Assembly: GCA_910578515.1 (NCBI GenBank)
Contig: CAJTQR010000002.1
Coordinates: 558,001 to 622,000, forward strand
Direction of reading: 5' to 3'
Source of the DNA: an uncultured Duncaniella sp.
GTDB lineage: Bacteria; Bacteroidota; Bacteroidia; Bacteroidales; Muribaculaceae
DNA length: 64,000 bases
A model generated the notes under the pieces. It ran no database searches, was not told where the DNA came from, and saw only the letters and a program-made list of their open reading frames with translations. Below are positions 9,369 through 18,951 of the stretch, one piece after another (positions within the stretch are counted from its first letter, which is position 1; the number at the start of each line of letters is the position of its first letter). A program made the position numbers and the translations under genes.

Positions 9369-10313
9369 ATGATTGATAACCTACCACCAATCAAAGTTTT
9401 CTCCGGAACTAAGTCACACTACATGGCAGAGGAAATATGCCGTGACTTAGGTTGTAACCTTGGTAAGATGAACATCCAGTACTTTGCCGACGGCGAGTTT
9501 GAAGTATCCTTCGAGGAGTCGATTCGTGGGTGTGAAGTGTACCTCGTGCAGTCCACATTCCCCAATTCCGACAATCTCATGGAGCTTTTGCTGATGATTG
9601 ACGCCGCCAAGCGTGCATCGGCTGCCTCAATTATTGCTGTGATGCCTTACTTCGGATGGGCCCGTCAGGACCGCAAGGACAAGCCTCGTGTGTCAATTGC
9701 TGCAAAACTTGTTGCAGACCTTCTTACCACAGCCGGTGTTGACCGTGTGATTACCATGGACCTCCATGCCGACCAGATTCAGGGATTCTTTGACATACCT
9801 GTCGACCATCTCTACGCGTCCTCAGTGTTTATCCCCTACATCCAGTCGCTCGGTCTCGAAAACCTTGTCATAGCTTCGCCTGATGTCGGTGGCGCCAAGC
9901 GTGCCAACAGCTACGCGAAGTATCTCAATGTACCTTTGGTGCTTTGCCACAAGCAGCGTGCCAAGGCTAACGTTGTGGCACAGATGACTGTGATTGGTGA
10001 CGTCAAGGATAAGGATGTCATATTGATTGACGATATGGTCGACACTGCCGGCACCATCACCAAGGCTGCTGACCTGATGATGGAAAACGGAGCCCGTTCG
10101 GTACGTGCTCTCTGTTCTCACGCCATTATGTCGGACCCCGCTTCCGAACGTGTAGACAACTGTTCGCTGACCGAGATGATGTTTACCAACTCCATCCCCT
10201 TCAATAAGAACTGTAAGAAAGCTACCATCCTCTCTGTGGCTCGTCTCTTTGCCGACACAATCCGTCGTGTCCATACCCACGAGTCTATCTCATCACAGTA
10301 TCTTATCAAGTAA
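9369..10313 (+). CDS. prs: Ribose-phosphate pyrophosphokinase
   Basis: A 314-residue cytoplasmic PRPP synthase, making 5-phosphoribosyl-1-pyrophosphate from ribose 5-phosphate and ATP for nucleotide, His and Trp synthesis. Class I landmarks: KVFSGTKSH at the N-terminus, MPYFGWARQDRKDKPR (ATP loop, near residue 94), the metal-binding ITMDLHADQIQGFFDIPVDH near 130, and the PRPP loop VILIDDMVDTAGTITKAA near 218. Length matches the bacterial enzyme. The S9 peptidase gene starts 15 bp after its stop, so the two may be co-transcribed. Confidence 0.96.
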   Translation: MIDNLPPIKVFSGTKSHYMAEEICRDLGCNLGKMNIQYFADGEFEVSFEESIRGCEVYLVQSTFPNSDNLMELLLMIDAAKRASAASIIAVMPYFGWARQDRKDKPRVSIAAKLVADLLTTAGVDRVITMDLHADQIQGFFDIPVDHLYASSVFIPYIQSLGLENLVIASPDVGGAKRANSYAKYLNVPLVLCHKQRAKANVVAQMTVIGDVKDKDVILIDDMVDTAGTITKAADLMMENGARSVRALCSHAIMSDPASERVDNCSLTEMMFTNSIPFNKNCKKATILSVARLFADTIRRVHTHESISSQYLIK

Positions 10314-10327
10314 AACAAATCCATATC

Positions 10328-12490
10328 ATGAATTTCAAATCAATCATGGCTACCGCAGTATTGGCGGGTTCGCTTGCCGCTTGCCAGACCGGCGGCGAGA
10401 AGGAAACCGGACTTATTGACAAGCCTGACTACAAGACCACCGATGGTGTGTTTAACATTGACGCACTTGAGGCTTTGGGTCGCGTGTCTGCCGTCCAGGT
10501 ATCACCCGACACCAAGAAAGTCCTTTTCGGCATATCATACGAGAGCGTTGAGCAGAACAAGAGCAACAACGACCTCTACACTATGGATGCTGACGGTTCA
10601 AACCTTCAGCGCATCACCCGCACCGCTTCCTCCGAAGGGAACTACGTGTGGATAAACAACGGTGAGAAAATAGCTTTCATCTATCCTGCCAATGGTGTGC
10701 CCCAGGTATGGGTCATGAATGCCGATGGTTCAGGTCGCAAGCAGATTACCGACGTGGAGAAAGGTGTGCAGGGATTCCTCTTCTCACCCGATGAGAAGCA
10801 TATCGTGCTTGTGTCGACCTTGAAATATTCACGTGATGCCAAGGATATCTATCCTGACCTTCCCGAAGCTACCGGTCGTGTGATTGATGATATCATGTAC
10901 AAGCATTGGGATGAATGGGTTACAGAAATTCCCCATCCTTTCATCGGCGAGTTTGATGGCTCGAAGGTGACAGATATTATCGATATCATGGCTGATGAAC
11001 CACGCTTTGAGTCTCCGGTGAAGCCTTTCGGCGGCATCGAGTCATTTGCATGGTCGCCCGACAGCCAGTCGCTGATATATGTATCGCGCAAGAAGGATGG
11101 TATGGAATATGCTATTTCGACCAATTCCGACCTCTATCTGTATAGTCTTGCCGATAAGTCAACCCGTAACCTGACAGAGGGTATGATGGGCTACGATACC
11201 AATCCTGCCTACTCGCCCGACGGTAAGTATGTGGCATGGCTCTCAATGGAGCATGACGGTTATGAAAGCGATAAGAACCGCATATTCATGCTTGACACCG
11301 CTACCGGCGAAAAGACTGACCTTACAGCCGATTGGGACTATTCGGTCAATGAAATTGCCTGGAATCCATCAAGCAAGTCGCTTTACTTCATCGCTCCCAA
11401 GGATGGCGTGACTCCGGTGTTCTCACTCGACATCGCTACCAAGGAGGTGAAGGTTGTGGCTGACGGTGAGTGTGACTATGCCGCACTTGCACCGCTCGAT
11501 GAACAGACACTCGTGACCATGCGTCATTCAATGCTCTATCCTAATGAAATCTACGCTGTCAATGGTGCAGAGGTAAAGCAGATTTCAAATGTCAACACAG
11601 AGCTGCTTGCTTCGCTCAATATGCCTAAGGTGGAGAGAAAGATGGTTCCCACCACTGACGGTAAGGAGATGCTTGTATGGGCGGTGTATCCACCTGATTT
11701 CGACAGCACCAAGACTTATCCGGCATTGCTTTACTGCCAGGGAGGTCCTCAGCAGGCAGTGAGCCAGTTCTGGAGCTATCGTTGGAATCTCGCGCTCATG
11801 GCAGCCAACGGTTACATTGTCATTGCTCCCAACCGTCGCGGTCTTCCCGGCTTCGGTACAGAGTGGAATGCCCAGATTTCCGGCGATTACGGCGGTCAGA
11901 ATATGCGTGACTACCTCAGCGCAGTGGATTACATGAAGCAGTATCCTTATGTGGATGCTGCCCGCATCGGTGCCACAGGTGCAAGCTATGGCGGTTTCTC
12001 CGTTTACTGGCTTGCAGGTAACCATGATAAGCGTTTCGCTGCCCTTCTCGCTCATGCCGGTATCTTCAACATGGAGGCACAATATCTTGAGACAGAGGAG
12101 ATGTGGTTTGCCAACTGGGATATGGGCGGTGGCGCTGTAAACGCTCCTGACAATTCAGCTGACGCTCCCGATTACGGTGCTTTCTGGAACAAGAACAACC
12201 CCATAGCACAGCGCACATTCGCTCTCTCTCCCCACCGTTTTGTGGATAAGTGGGACACTCCCATCATGATTTCACATGGCGAGTTTGACTACCGTATCCT
12301 TTCTTCACAGGGTGAGATGGCATTCAATGCCGCCAAGCTACGTGGCATCCCTGCTGAAATGGTGATTTTCCCCGATGAAAACCACTGGATACTTAAACCT
12401 CAGAACGCTATCATGTGGCAGCGCCTGTTCTTCCGCTGGTTTGACCGCTGGTTGAAACCTCAGGCAGCCCAGACAGCTGATGCTAAATGA
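10328..12490 (+). CDS. S9-family prolyl oligopeptidase-type lipoprotein peptidase
   Basis: A 720-residue exported serine peptidase. Residues 1-19 are a lipoprotein signal (lipobox LAAC). About 40-430 form a TolB/WD40-like beta-propeller with repeated DG..L..IT and SPD motifs. The alpha/beta-hydrolase domain occupies about 440-715 with the triad Ser553 (GASYGGF), Asp654 (HGEFDYRI) and His686 (ENHWI). This order and length match the S9 group of dipeptidyl/acylaminoacyl peptidases, common in Bacteroidetes periplasm, where they trim peptides. It follows prs by 15 bp and ends before a strong terminator. A YLAGNHDKRF segment after the nucleophile supports the S9C-like subgroup; exact specificity is unknown. 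Confidence 0.88.
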   Translation: MNFKSIMATAVLAGSLAACQTGGEKETGLIDKPDYKTTDGVFNIDALEALGRVSAVQVSPDTKKVLFGISYESVEQNKSNNDLYTMDADGSNLQRITRTASSEGNYVWINNGEKIAFIYPANGVPQVWVMNADGSGRKQITDVEKGVQGFLFSPDEKHIVLVSTLKYSRDAKDIYPDLPEATGRVIDDIMYKHWDEWVTEIPHPFIGEFDGSKVTDIIDIMADEPRFESPVKPFGGIESFAWSPDSQSLIYVSRKKDGMEYAISTNSDLYLYSLADKSTRNLTEGMMGYDTNPAYSPDGKYVAWLSMEHDGYESDKNRIFMLDTATGEKTDLTADWDYSVNEIAWNPSSKSLYFIAPKDGVTPVFSLDIATKEVKVVADGECDYAALAPLDEQTLVTMRHSMLYPNEIYAVNGAEVKQISNVNTELLASLNMPKVERKMVPTTDGKEMLVWAVYPPDFDSTKTYPALLYCQGGPQQAVSQFWSYRWNLALMAANGYIVIAPNRRGLPGFGTEWNAQISGDYGGQNMRDYLSAVDYMKQYPYVDAARIGATGASYGGFSVYWLAGNHDKRFAALLAHAGIFNMEAQYLETEEMWFANWDMGGGAVNAPDNSADAPDYGAFWNKNNPIAQRTFALSPHRFVDKWDTPIMISHGEFDYRILSSQGEMAFNAAKLRGIPAEMVIFPDENHWILKPQNAIMWQRLFFRWFDRWLKPQAAQTADAK

Positions 12491-12508
12491 AATTAAATAA
12501 ATTATGAT

Positions 12509-12551
12509 AAAAAATAACACACCGGGCGTCATTCCCGGTGTGTTATTTTTT
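12509..12551. terminator. Bidirectional terminator
   Basis: An 18-bp perfect stem (aaaaaataacacaccggg with its complement, 7-nt loop) has A-run and T-run flanks on both sides, so it can stop both the plus-strand S9 gene and the convergent minus-strand operon ending at 12590. Confidence 0.85.
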
Positions 12552-12589
12552 TATGTACGTTTGCCTAACGGTGGAATTTAAGCAGATTA

Positions 12590-13684
12590 TTATTGATTGT
12601 CGGTGGGTGGGTTAAGGTAATTGTTTATCTCTTTCCTAAGCTTTCCTTTTGCGTAACCGTCCATTTTTTTTATAACAGTTCCTTCAGGTGAGATGATTAC
12701 AAATGCAGGGATGGCATTCTTGTAATAGCTTTGGAATATACCATAATTCTCTTTAAGGTCGTTCCAGTTATTCCACGATATTTTATGATGCTCTGAGGCT
12801 TTGCGCCATTGTTTTTCTGAATCACAGCTGATGCTGATTACCGCCAGAGAGTCGGGGCGCTCTTTGGATAACGCCTCAAGCTCAGGGATAGCCATTATGC
12901 ATGGATAGCATCCTGCGCTCCATAAGTCAAGTAATATCCATTTACCCTTGAATTCTGACAGGTGATGCAGATTGCCGCTTAAATCGTACAAGTCACCGTC
13001 AATGAGTGGCTGATTTTCGGTTGCGACGGATGGTGGGAAGAGAAAACCGGTTATCCTCTGACCGTTGAGGGTCCGGCGCTCATTTTCTGTCAAGGTGGCG
13101 TAAAGGTCGATAAGCTCGTCTTTGTAATTACAGGAGTCAAATGTGCTTCCCATGCTGTGTTCAGCGAATTTACCCATCCATATCTCAGTGTGGGGAAGAT
13201 TGCGCATCAACTGTATGTCGCGTTTGGCGATTTCATTGTAGATAGAGTCATGGTTGACCGTGGTGGCTTTATTCTGCACCTCATTCCACAAGTCAATACT
13301 GTTTAGGATATATGCATCGTTCTCAGTCTGGGCCGGTTGATTGCTCTCTACTTTCCATGTGTGGGATGCGGGACCAAATGCGTGTACGAATGCTTTCGTG
13401 CCGGGTCCAACGATTATTTCACGTCCCATGGAGGCAACTTCAGGGGTCAGACAAATCAGGTTCAACTGTCGGATGCCGCTATCGGAGGGGATTTCTATCC
13501 GGAATTTCCCATCGCGTATTGTGTCTGACCCAACACTCATGCCCGATTGACCTTCCATCAGGAAGAGATACATGATTTCACCGTCAGAAATGTCTGTGGC
13601 GCCCTCTACCACTACATTCTGAGCCCGCAGGTTAACGCATGATATTATGGCTATAACCCACGATAATACAATTGGCAGTTTCAT
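12590..13684 (-). CDS. TlpA-like thioredoxin-fold periplasmic protein
   Basis: A 364-residue exported protein. The signal peptide ends near LRAQ (residues 1-22). About 23-130 resemble the DUF4369-type beta domain often found before thioredoxin folds in Bacteroidetes. The C-terminal part (from about 225) is a TlpA/ResA-like domain: DLSGNLHHLSEFKGKWILLDLWSAG, redox pair CYPC, then the cis-Pro region NAIPAFVIISPEG. The usual WCGPC is replaced by GCYPC, so redox potential may differ. It follows the TRIC-family gene by 30 bp and is probably the last gene of the pheS-crcB-nth-TRIC operon. Disulfide or thiol reduction in the periplasm is likely; partner unknown. Confidence 0.78.
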   Translation of the reverse strand: MKLPIVLSWVIAIISCVNLRAQNVVVEGATDISDGEIMYLFLMEGQSGMSVGSDTIRDGKFRIEIPSDSGIRQLNLICLTPEVASMGREIIVGPGTKAFVHAFGPASHTWKVESNQPAQTENDAYILNSIDLWNEVQNKATTVNHDSIYNEIAKRDIQLMRNLPHTEIWMGKFAEHSMGSTFDSCNYKDELIDLYATLTENERRTLNGQRITGFLFPPSVATENQPLIDGDLYDLSGNLHHLSEFKGKWILLDLWSAGCYPCIMAIPELEALSKERPDSLAVISISCDSEKQWRKASEHHKISWNNWNDLKENYGIFQSYYKNAIPAFVIISPEGTVIKKMDGYAKGKLRKEINNYLNPPTDNQ

Positions 13685-13714
13685 AGATATAATGATTTTA
13701 GAATGTTGCGAAAA

Positions 13715-14368
13715 TCAGCGGTCTGTTTTGGTGGATGCATCATCGGGGAGTTCATCTTCTCGTTCACGCATTTCGGGAAGATGCCATCCATAGCGCAGTG
13801 CCCCCCAGCGTAGGAACAGGATGGTTACTGCGCAAAGCGATTGCTGTAATATTGGGGTTCCACCGGCTATGCAAACAATCCAGTAGACTATGCCACCGGC
13901 TATGCAGGCGGTGGCGTATATATCCTTGCGGAAGAACAACGGTTCCTCATTGATGAGCACGTCTCGGAGCACCCCGCCAAACGAACCTGTAATCATACCC
14001 ATGATTATAGCTACCCACATGGGATAGCCTGCTGCGAGACTCTTCTGAATACCGGTGATTACGAATAGTGTCAGCCCGACCGCGTCAAACATGAATAGTG
14101 AGCGGGAGTCAGATGTGAGTACTCTCTTGAACAGTATTACCGAGAGGAATGACAGTCCTGTCACAGCAAGGTAGAGCCAGGTCTGCATCCAGAATACAGG
14201 CACATCAAGCAAGAGGTCACGGATGGTACCACCGCCGATAGCGGTGATGATGCCGATGGTGTAGGCTCCGAACCAGTCAAAGCGTTTCTTGGCGGCGAGA
14301 CGCACACCACTCACGCCAAACGCCAATGTACCCAGCACTTCAATGATTAGCAAAAAAGTAGCTTCCAT
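13715..14368 (-). CDS. TRIC / UPF0126 family cation channel-like membrane protein
   Basis: A 217-residue inner-membrane protein with about seven hydrophobic segments and the two glycine-rich repeats typical of prokaryotic TRIC proteins, GGGTIRDLLLD near residue 45 and GSFGGVLRDVL near 130. Prokaryotic relatives form trimeric cation-permeable channels; the physiological ion is not fixed. It sits 28 bp downstream of nth and 30 bp upstream of the tlpA-like gene on the same strand. The C-terminus is a charged cytoplasmic tail (EREDELPDD). Confidence 0.85.
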   Translation of the reverse strand: MEATFLLIIEVLGTLAFGVSGVRLAAKKRFDWFGAYTIGIITAIGGGTIRDLLLDVPVFWMQTWLYLAVTGLSFLSVILFKRVLTSDSRSLFMFDAVGLTLFVITGIQKSLAAGYPMWVAIIMGMITGSFGGVLRDVLINEEPLFFRKDIYATACIAGGIVYWIVCIAGGTPILQQSLCAVTILFLRWGALRYGWHLPEMREREDELPDDASTKTDR

Positions 14369-14396
14369 ATAGATATCGGTTAGAATCCGGCAGAGA

Positions 14397-15032
14397 TTAT
14401 TTCTTGGAGTAATAACGGCACACTGAGGTGAGTCCGCAGTTCAGGCAGTCGGGACGGCGAGCCTTGCATACGTATCGGCCATGCAGTATGAGCCAGTGAT
14501 GGGCTTTTGGTATAATATCGGCAGGAATATGCTTTACAAGCTCTTTCTCAGTGGCGAGAGGAGTTTTGCTGTTGGTGGTAAGTCCAATGCGTTCGCTCAC
14601 GCGGAACACGTGGGTATCCACCGCCATGGTAGACTGATTGAACACCACAGCGAGAATTACGTTGGCTGTCTTTCGTCCAACCCCCGGCAGACTCATGAGC
14701 GCGTCGATATCCGAGGGTACTTCGCCTCCGAAATCCTCCACGAGCTTCTTAGCCATGCCGCTGAGTGATTTGCTTTTATTGTTCGGGTATGAGCATGATT
14801 TTATGTACTCAAATATTTCATCGGTTGTGGCTTCGGCAAGAGCCTGTGGGGTAGGGTACGCTTCAAAGAGCGGGGGTGTAATCATGTTTACCCTTTTGTC
14901 GGTGCATTGTGCCGACAGAATCACGGCTACGAGAAGTTGAAAGGGATTCGAGTAGTGCAGTTCGGTCTCAGCCACAGGCATTGCCTTCTCAAACCATTCC
15001 AGCACTTTTCCATAACGTTCTTTGACTGTCAT
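14397..15032 (-). CDS. nth: Endonuclease III
   Basis: A 211-residue bifunctional DNA glycosylase/AP lyase that removes oxidised pyrimidines in base excision repair. The helix-hairpin-helix LPGVGRKTANV carries the catalytic Lys121, and Asp139 follows in AVDTHVFR. The 4Fe-4S cluster cysteines are at 189, 196, 199 and 205 with the canonical 6-2-5 spacing. Length is that of the bacterial enzyme. It lies 40 bp after crcB in the same direction. Confidence 0.95.
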   Translation of the reverse strand: MTVKERYGKVLEWFEKAMPVAETELHYSNPFQLLVAVILSAQCTDKRVNMITPPLFEAYPTPQALAEATTDEIFEYIKSCSYPNNKSKSLSGMAKKLVEDFGGEVPSDIDALMSLPGVGRKTANVILAVVFNQSTMAVDTHVFRVSERIGLTTNSKTPLATEKELVKHIPADIIPKAHHWLILHGRYVCKARRPDCLNCGLTSVCRYYSKK

Positions 15033-15072
15033 CGGGATATAATCTCCTAATAATTATAGGTTGTTCTTCTAA

Positions 15073-15456
15073 TCAACCTTTCAATATGTTTCCGGCAAAC
15101 ATGCCGCTTAAAAAAGCTATAATGCCTCCGGCAAATGAACCGGCGACATAGAGAAATGCCTTTAGCGCATACCCTTCTCTCATCAGGGTCACGGCATCGA
15201 GTGTAAAGGTTGAGTAAGTGGTGAATCCACCTAAAAATCCGGTCACGCAGAGTAACCGGATTTCTTTTGGTGAACTGTTATTGTCAAGTAAAGTCGCGAC
15301 TAACCCTATAAGCAGACATCCCAGTATATTCACCGCCATGGTGTGGTATGTCTTGTCATCGGCAAGTGCGGGCACATGCTGCAGCAAATATCTGGAGAGA
15401 CATCCTAATGCTCCACCAGCCGCCACAATCAGGCAGTCAGTGATATTTACATGCAT
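15073..15456 (-). CDS. crcB: Fluoride channel CrcB/Fluc
   Basis: A 127-residue, four-helix membrane protein that exports fluoride as a dual-topology dimer. Signature elements are GGALGCLSRY near the start, the pore-lining NILGCLLIG, and GFLGGFTTYSTF in helix 3. The start MHVNITDCL at 15456 is chosen over a Met at 15504, because the longer frame would overlap pheS and adds residues absent from the family. It begins 10 bp after pheS. No fluoride riboswitch-like leader is visible, so expression seems tied to the pheS transcript. Confidence 0.92.
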   Translation of the reverse strand: MHVNITDCLIVAAGGALGCLSRYLLQHVPALADDKTYHTMAVNILGCLLIGLVATLLDNNSSPKEIRLLCVTGFLGGFTTYSTFTLDAVTLMREGYALKAFLYVAGSFAGGIIAFLSGMFAGNILKG

Positions 15457-15466
15457 CGTGGTGTAT

Positions 15467-16486
15467 TTAATGGGCTGATTGGAACTGTTCAAGGAAGCGC
15501 ACATCGTTCTCGGAGAACATGCGGAGGTCCTTGACCTGGTATTTCAAGTTTGTGATACGTTCCACACCCATACCGAGGGCAAAACCGCTGTAGACTTTGG
15601 AGTCAATGCCGCATGCCTCAAGTACGTTGGGGTCAACCATACCGCAACCAAGTATTTCAACCCATCCTGTATGCTTGCAGAATGAGCATCCTTTGCCACC
15701 ACAGAGGTTACATGATATGTCCATCTCGGCAGAGGGTTCGGTGAAGGGGAAATAACTCGGACGGAGACGAATCTTGGTTTCGGGTCCGAACATCTCGCGG
15801 GCAAAGTACAGGAGGGTCTGACGAAGGTCGGCGAATGAGACGTTCTTGTCCACATAGAGAGCCTCCACCTGATGGAAGAAGCAGTGAGCACGGGCAGAAA
15901 TAGCCTCATTGCGATACACACGACCCGGGCAGATGATTCGGATGGGGGGCTGGGTGTTTTCCATCACACGGGTCTGCACTGAAGAAGTGTGTGTGCGCAG
16001 GAGCACATCCGGGTTGCGCTGGATAAAGAAAGTATCCTGCATGTCGCGTGCGGGATGGTCCTCTGCAAAGTTGAGCGAAGAGAACACATGCCAGTCATCT
16101 TCGATTTCAGGACCTTCGGCTATAGTGAAACCGAGGCGTGAGAATATGGAGATGATTTCATTTTTGACGAGCGACAATGGATGGCGTGTGCCAAGGGGGA
16201 GGGGAGCTGCTGTGCGGGTCAAGTCGAGTTCCGCATCAATATTGTCGGTTGAGTCCAATGCTTCACGCAATGCGTTGAGCTTATCGGTGGCAAGGTTCTT
16301 CAGTTCGTTGAGCTTCTGACCGAGTTCACGTTTCTGTTCGGCCGGAACTGTACGGAAGTCAGTCATAAGGGCTGAAATCTCACCCTTTTTGCTCAGGTAT
16401 TTTATGCGGAGTGCTTCAACTTCCTGCGGATTGGCTGCGCTGAGTCCTTCAATCTCTGCTTTAAGCTGATTTATTTTTTCTATCAT
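15467..16486 (-). CDS. pheS: Phenylalanine-tRNA ligase alpha subunit
   Basis: A 339-residue class II aminoacyl-tRNA synthetase subunit that works with PheT (not in this window). The N-terminal coiled coil (1-85) binds tRNA. The catalytic core starts at PLGTRHPLSLVKNEI with motif 2 at CPGRVYRNEAISARAHCFFHQVE, and motif 3 is GFALGMGVERI near residue 310. A four-cysteine cluster (NLCGGKGCSFCKHTGW) near 265 looks like the zinc-binding insert of some PheS proteins. It is the first gene of a minus-strand cluster with crcB, nth, TRIC and tlpA-like genes. Confidence 0.95.
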   Translation of the reverse strand: MIEKINQLKAEIEGLSAANPQEVEALRIKYLSKKGEISALMTDFRTVPAEQKRELGQKLNELKNLATDKLNALREALDSTDNIDAELDLTRTAAPLPLGTRHPLSLVKNEIISIFSRLGFTIAEGPEIEDDWHVFSSLNFAEDHPARDMQDTFFIQRNPDVLLRTHTSSVQTRVMENTQPPIRIICPGRVYRNEAISARAHCFFHQVEALYVDKNVSFADLRQTLLYFAREMFGPETKIRLRPSYFPFTEPSAEMDISCNLCGGKGCSFCKHTGWVEILGCGMVDPNVLEACGIDSKVYSGFALGMGVERITNLKYQVKDLRMFSENDVRFLEQFQSAH

Positions 16487-16504
16487 GATTGGTTATTTTG
16501 ACTG

Positions 16505-16512
16505 CAAATTTA
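16505..16512 (-). promoter_or_regulatory. -7 element upstream of pheS
   Basis: TAAATTTG on the minus strand, 19 bases before the pheS start codon, giving a short leader of about 10-15 nt. No attenuator fits in this space. Confidence 0.55.
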
Positions 16513-16540
16513 CGAATATTTTTTCTAACAGTTGCTTATG

Positions 16541-17404
16541 TCAGCGTTTTTTCGCTGTTGTCTCCTCGTCGGGGAACTTGTTGGGGAAATTGAGGTGGAG
16601 GCGCGGACGCGACATGGCGTAAATCACCAATCCTACACCAAGGAGAATGAAAGGCACGCTTAGCCACTGTCCCATGTTTAGAGCCATGTTAGCCTCAAAT
16701 GCCACCTGGTCATTCTTGATAAACTCTATCATGAACCGGGTTCCGAAGAGGATTATGAAAAATACACCGAATATCAGACCGGGACGTTCCTCGGCGTTTT
16801 TCTTCCAGTACATCCACATCAGCAGAGCGAACAGACCGAAATAGCAGAGAGCTTCGTATATCTGAGTAGGGTGACAACCCTGCCCGAAGTAGAGTTCATG
16901 CCATTCGCGTGAACGTATGAACATAAAGCCCCAGGGGAGGTCGGTGGCATGACCGAAAATTTCTGAGTTCATGAGATTTCCGAGGCGTATGAGTCCACCC
17001 ACAAGTGCGATAGGGATGACAAGACGGTCAAATGTCCAGAGGGGATTGCGCTTGGTAGTGAAAATGGAGTAGCAGAGCACACCGATGATTATACCGATTG
17101 TGCCGCCGTGACTGGCAAGACCACCCTCCCACACGTAGAGTATCGTGATGGGGTCCTGGGAGTATTTGTCCCATTCGTAGAAAAACACATGTCCGAGGCG
17201 GGCGCCGATTATAGTACCGGCTACTGTCCATAGGAGCAGGACTCCAAGCCAGCGCTCGGGAGCGCCTTCATGTTTGTATATTCGTGATTCAATCTCGAAT
17301 CCCACAAGGAATCCGACCATAAACGCGAGGCTGTACCAACGGATGGCTAACGGTCCGATATGAAACCATATCGGGTCAGCATTCCATACTATAAAATCTA
17401 ACAT
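16541..17404 (-). CDS. lgt: Prolipoprotein diacylglyceryl transferase
   Basis: A 287-residue, seven-helix inner-membrane enzyme that moves diacylglycerol from phosphatidylglycerol to the lipobox cysteine. The Lgt signature GGLIRLGNLMNSEIFG is present near residue 130, followed by the HPTQIYEAL motif near 180. GGLASHGGTIG carries the essential His. The C-terminus is basic (PDEETTAKKR). Several lipoprotein genes in this window depend on this activity. It has a full sigma-type promoter upstream and is probably monocistronic. Confidence 0.95.
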   Translation of the reverse strand: MLDFIVWNADPIWFHIGPLAIRWYSLAFMVGFLVGFEIESRIYKHEGAPERWLGVLLLWTVAGTIIGARLGHVFFYEWDKYSQDPITILYVWEGGLASHGGTIGIIIGVLCYSIFTTKRNPLWTFDRLVIPIALVGGLIRLGNLMNSEIFGHATDLPWGFMFIRSREWHELYFGQGCHPTQIYEALCYFGLFALLMWMYWKKNAEERPGLIFGVFFIILFGTRFMIEFIKNDQVAFEANMALNMGQWLSVPFILLGVGLVIYAMSRPRLHLNFPNKFPDEETTAKKR

Positions 17405-17441
17405 CAGTTTAAGTGATTAGGTGTCTGTTGAAATATTCTCA

Positions 17442-17473
17442 CAAAATTACAGAGAATTACACTCTAATTCAAA
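17442..17473 (-). promoter_or_regulatory. Promoter of lgt
   Basis: On the minus strand TTTG (17470-17473) is 20 bp from TAATTTTG (17442-17449), a near-perfect Bacteroidetes sigma promoter, about 38 bases before the lgt start. Confidence 0.75.
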
Positions 17474-17532
17474 CCGGCTTGGATTTTTTGCAAAAATTAA
17501 CTGTTTTTGTGCATGGAGATACGATGGCTCAA

Positions 17533-18951
17533 TCACTGATTGTCCGTTTTCAAACTGTCGTCTTTTTTGATTTGTGATATGAGACCATTGTTTCTGTCCT
17601 GCCTGTGCGAGAAGTAGCTGTCGGCAGTGAAAAGCCTTACTATCCCGAATGATATGGCTCCGGAAATCATCAGGGGAAGGAAATAAGCGTAGGCCGCTCC
17701 CATCTCGCAAGTGAGGAATATCGCCATGAGTGGCGCACGTATGGCTCCGGCCATAACTCCTGCCATGCCAAAGTAGGCAAAGAGTGCCACGGGGAGATGA
17801 AGGTCGAAGAGAGTGTTGAGCAGTGTGGCAAAAAAGTAGCCCGCTATACATCCGGCAAACAGTGTCGGGGCGAAGTCCCCGCTGACACCACCGCCATTGT
17901 TGGTGGCAGAAGTGGCAAAACATTTGGCAAGAAGTATGCCTCCAGCCACGAGTATCATCTCCCACACTCCATCTTTGTCGCTGTAAAAGATGCTGTCGCT
18001 GAGCATTGCCGCGTCGTTGCCGTTGACCATCTCGCCGATAACACCGTAGCCTTCGCCGTAAAGTGCAGGAAATATTACTATCAGACAGCCGAGCAATGTG
18101 CCCGCTACAAGATTCTTCATCCACGGATTGCGCAGATACCGCAGACTGTCGGCTGTTTTCTTAGTGAAATATGTGTAGTAGAGGGAGTAAAATCCGCAGA
18201 AGATTCCTAATAGAATCACCCAAGGGATGAGGTCGAGTTGGAATGCAGACGTGGAGTGTAGCGCCACATCAAGCGTGGCTCCGGAAAGAACGTAGGCAGT
18301 CATGGCAGCCGTCACGGCAGTGACGATGAGCACCATTACCGATAATGTTGTCATCTCCATCCTGAGCACCTCGAGGGTGAACATCACACCTCCGAGCGGA
18401 GATTTGAATATCCCGGCTATGCCGGCACCCGCTCCGCATCCTATCATGATTTTAACCAGACGCGGGGGAAGCTTGAACCGTGAGGCAAGATTGCTCCCTA
18501 TGGCAGCGCCGGTGTTGGCTATAGGTCCCTCTGAACCGGCCGAGCCTCCGAATCCAAGAGTGACGGTGCTGGCTATCAGAAATGAGAACATACGGGAGGA
18601 TTTCAGCCGATATATTTTCTTTGAGAGTTCTTTCATCAGCTGGCTCACACCGTTTGAAAGATTGTCGCGCAGGAGATAGCGGCATATTACACCTGTGAGC
18701 AGGATTCCGGCAAGGGGGATTATGGTAAGAGCCCAGTTGCCTGAATCGGCGTGAAGATGGGACGTAAGCCATTTCGACACAAAGCTGACCATGCGTTTCA
18801 GCAGAAAAGCTCCTGTGCCCGCAAGCAGACCTATCACGGTGCCGAGGATAAAGACAAATGCCTTCTCAGGAATATGTCTGCGGCTCCATCCTCTGGTGTT
18901 TCTCCCAAGAACATGGAGTTTGTGCCGTAAATGATTAACGTGAGGATTCAT
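17533..18951 (-). CDS. ClC-family chloride channel/exchanger
   Basis: A 472-residue membrane protein of the ClC family, moving Cl- or other anions, often in exchange for H+. The selectivity-filter segment GGSAGSEGPIANTGAAIG near residue 140 contains the gating Glu, and a second filter-like stretch NNGGGVSGDFAPTLFAG lies near 355. No CBS domains, so it is a short bacterial form. The fluoride-type Met in the filter was not seen. The start codon lies inside the loop of an 11-bp perfect hairpin (see 18936-18975), suggesting control of translation. Upstream is a DUF695-like gene 70 bp away. Confidence 0.9.
   Translation of the reverse strand: MNPHVNHLRHKLHVLGRNTRGWSRRHIPEKAFVFILGTVIGLLAGTGAFLLKRMVSFVSKWLTSHLHADSGNWALTIIPLAGILLTGVICRYLLRDNLSNGVSQLMKELSKKIYRLKSSRMFSFLIASTVTLGFGGSAGSEGPIANTGAAIGSNLASRFKLPPRLVKIMIGCGAGAGIAGIFKSPLGGVMFTLEVLRMEMTTLSVMVLIVTAVTAAMTAYVLSGATLDVALHSTSAFQLDLIPWVILLGIFCGFYSLYYTYFTKKTADSLRYLRNPWMKNLVAGTLLGCLIVIFPALYGEGYGVIGEMVNGNDAAMLSDSIFYSDKDGVWEMILVAGGILLAKCFATSATNNGGGVSGDFAPTLFAGCIAGYFFATLLNTLFDLHLPVALFAYFGMAGVMAGAIRAPLMAIFLTCEMGAAYAYFLPLMISGAISFGIVRLFTADSYFSHRQDRNNGLISQIKKDDSLKTDNQ

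Noticed and set aside
17447..18124. Minus-strand ORF of 225 codons rich in Arg, His and Cys
   Set aside because: Overlaps the ClC gene in another frame of the same strand and shows no family pattern.
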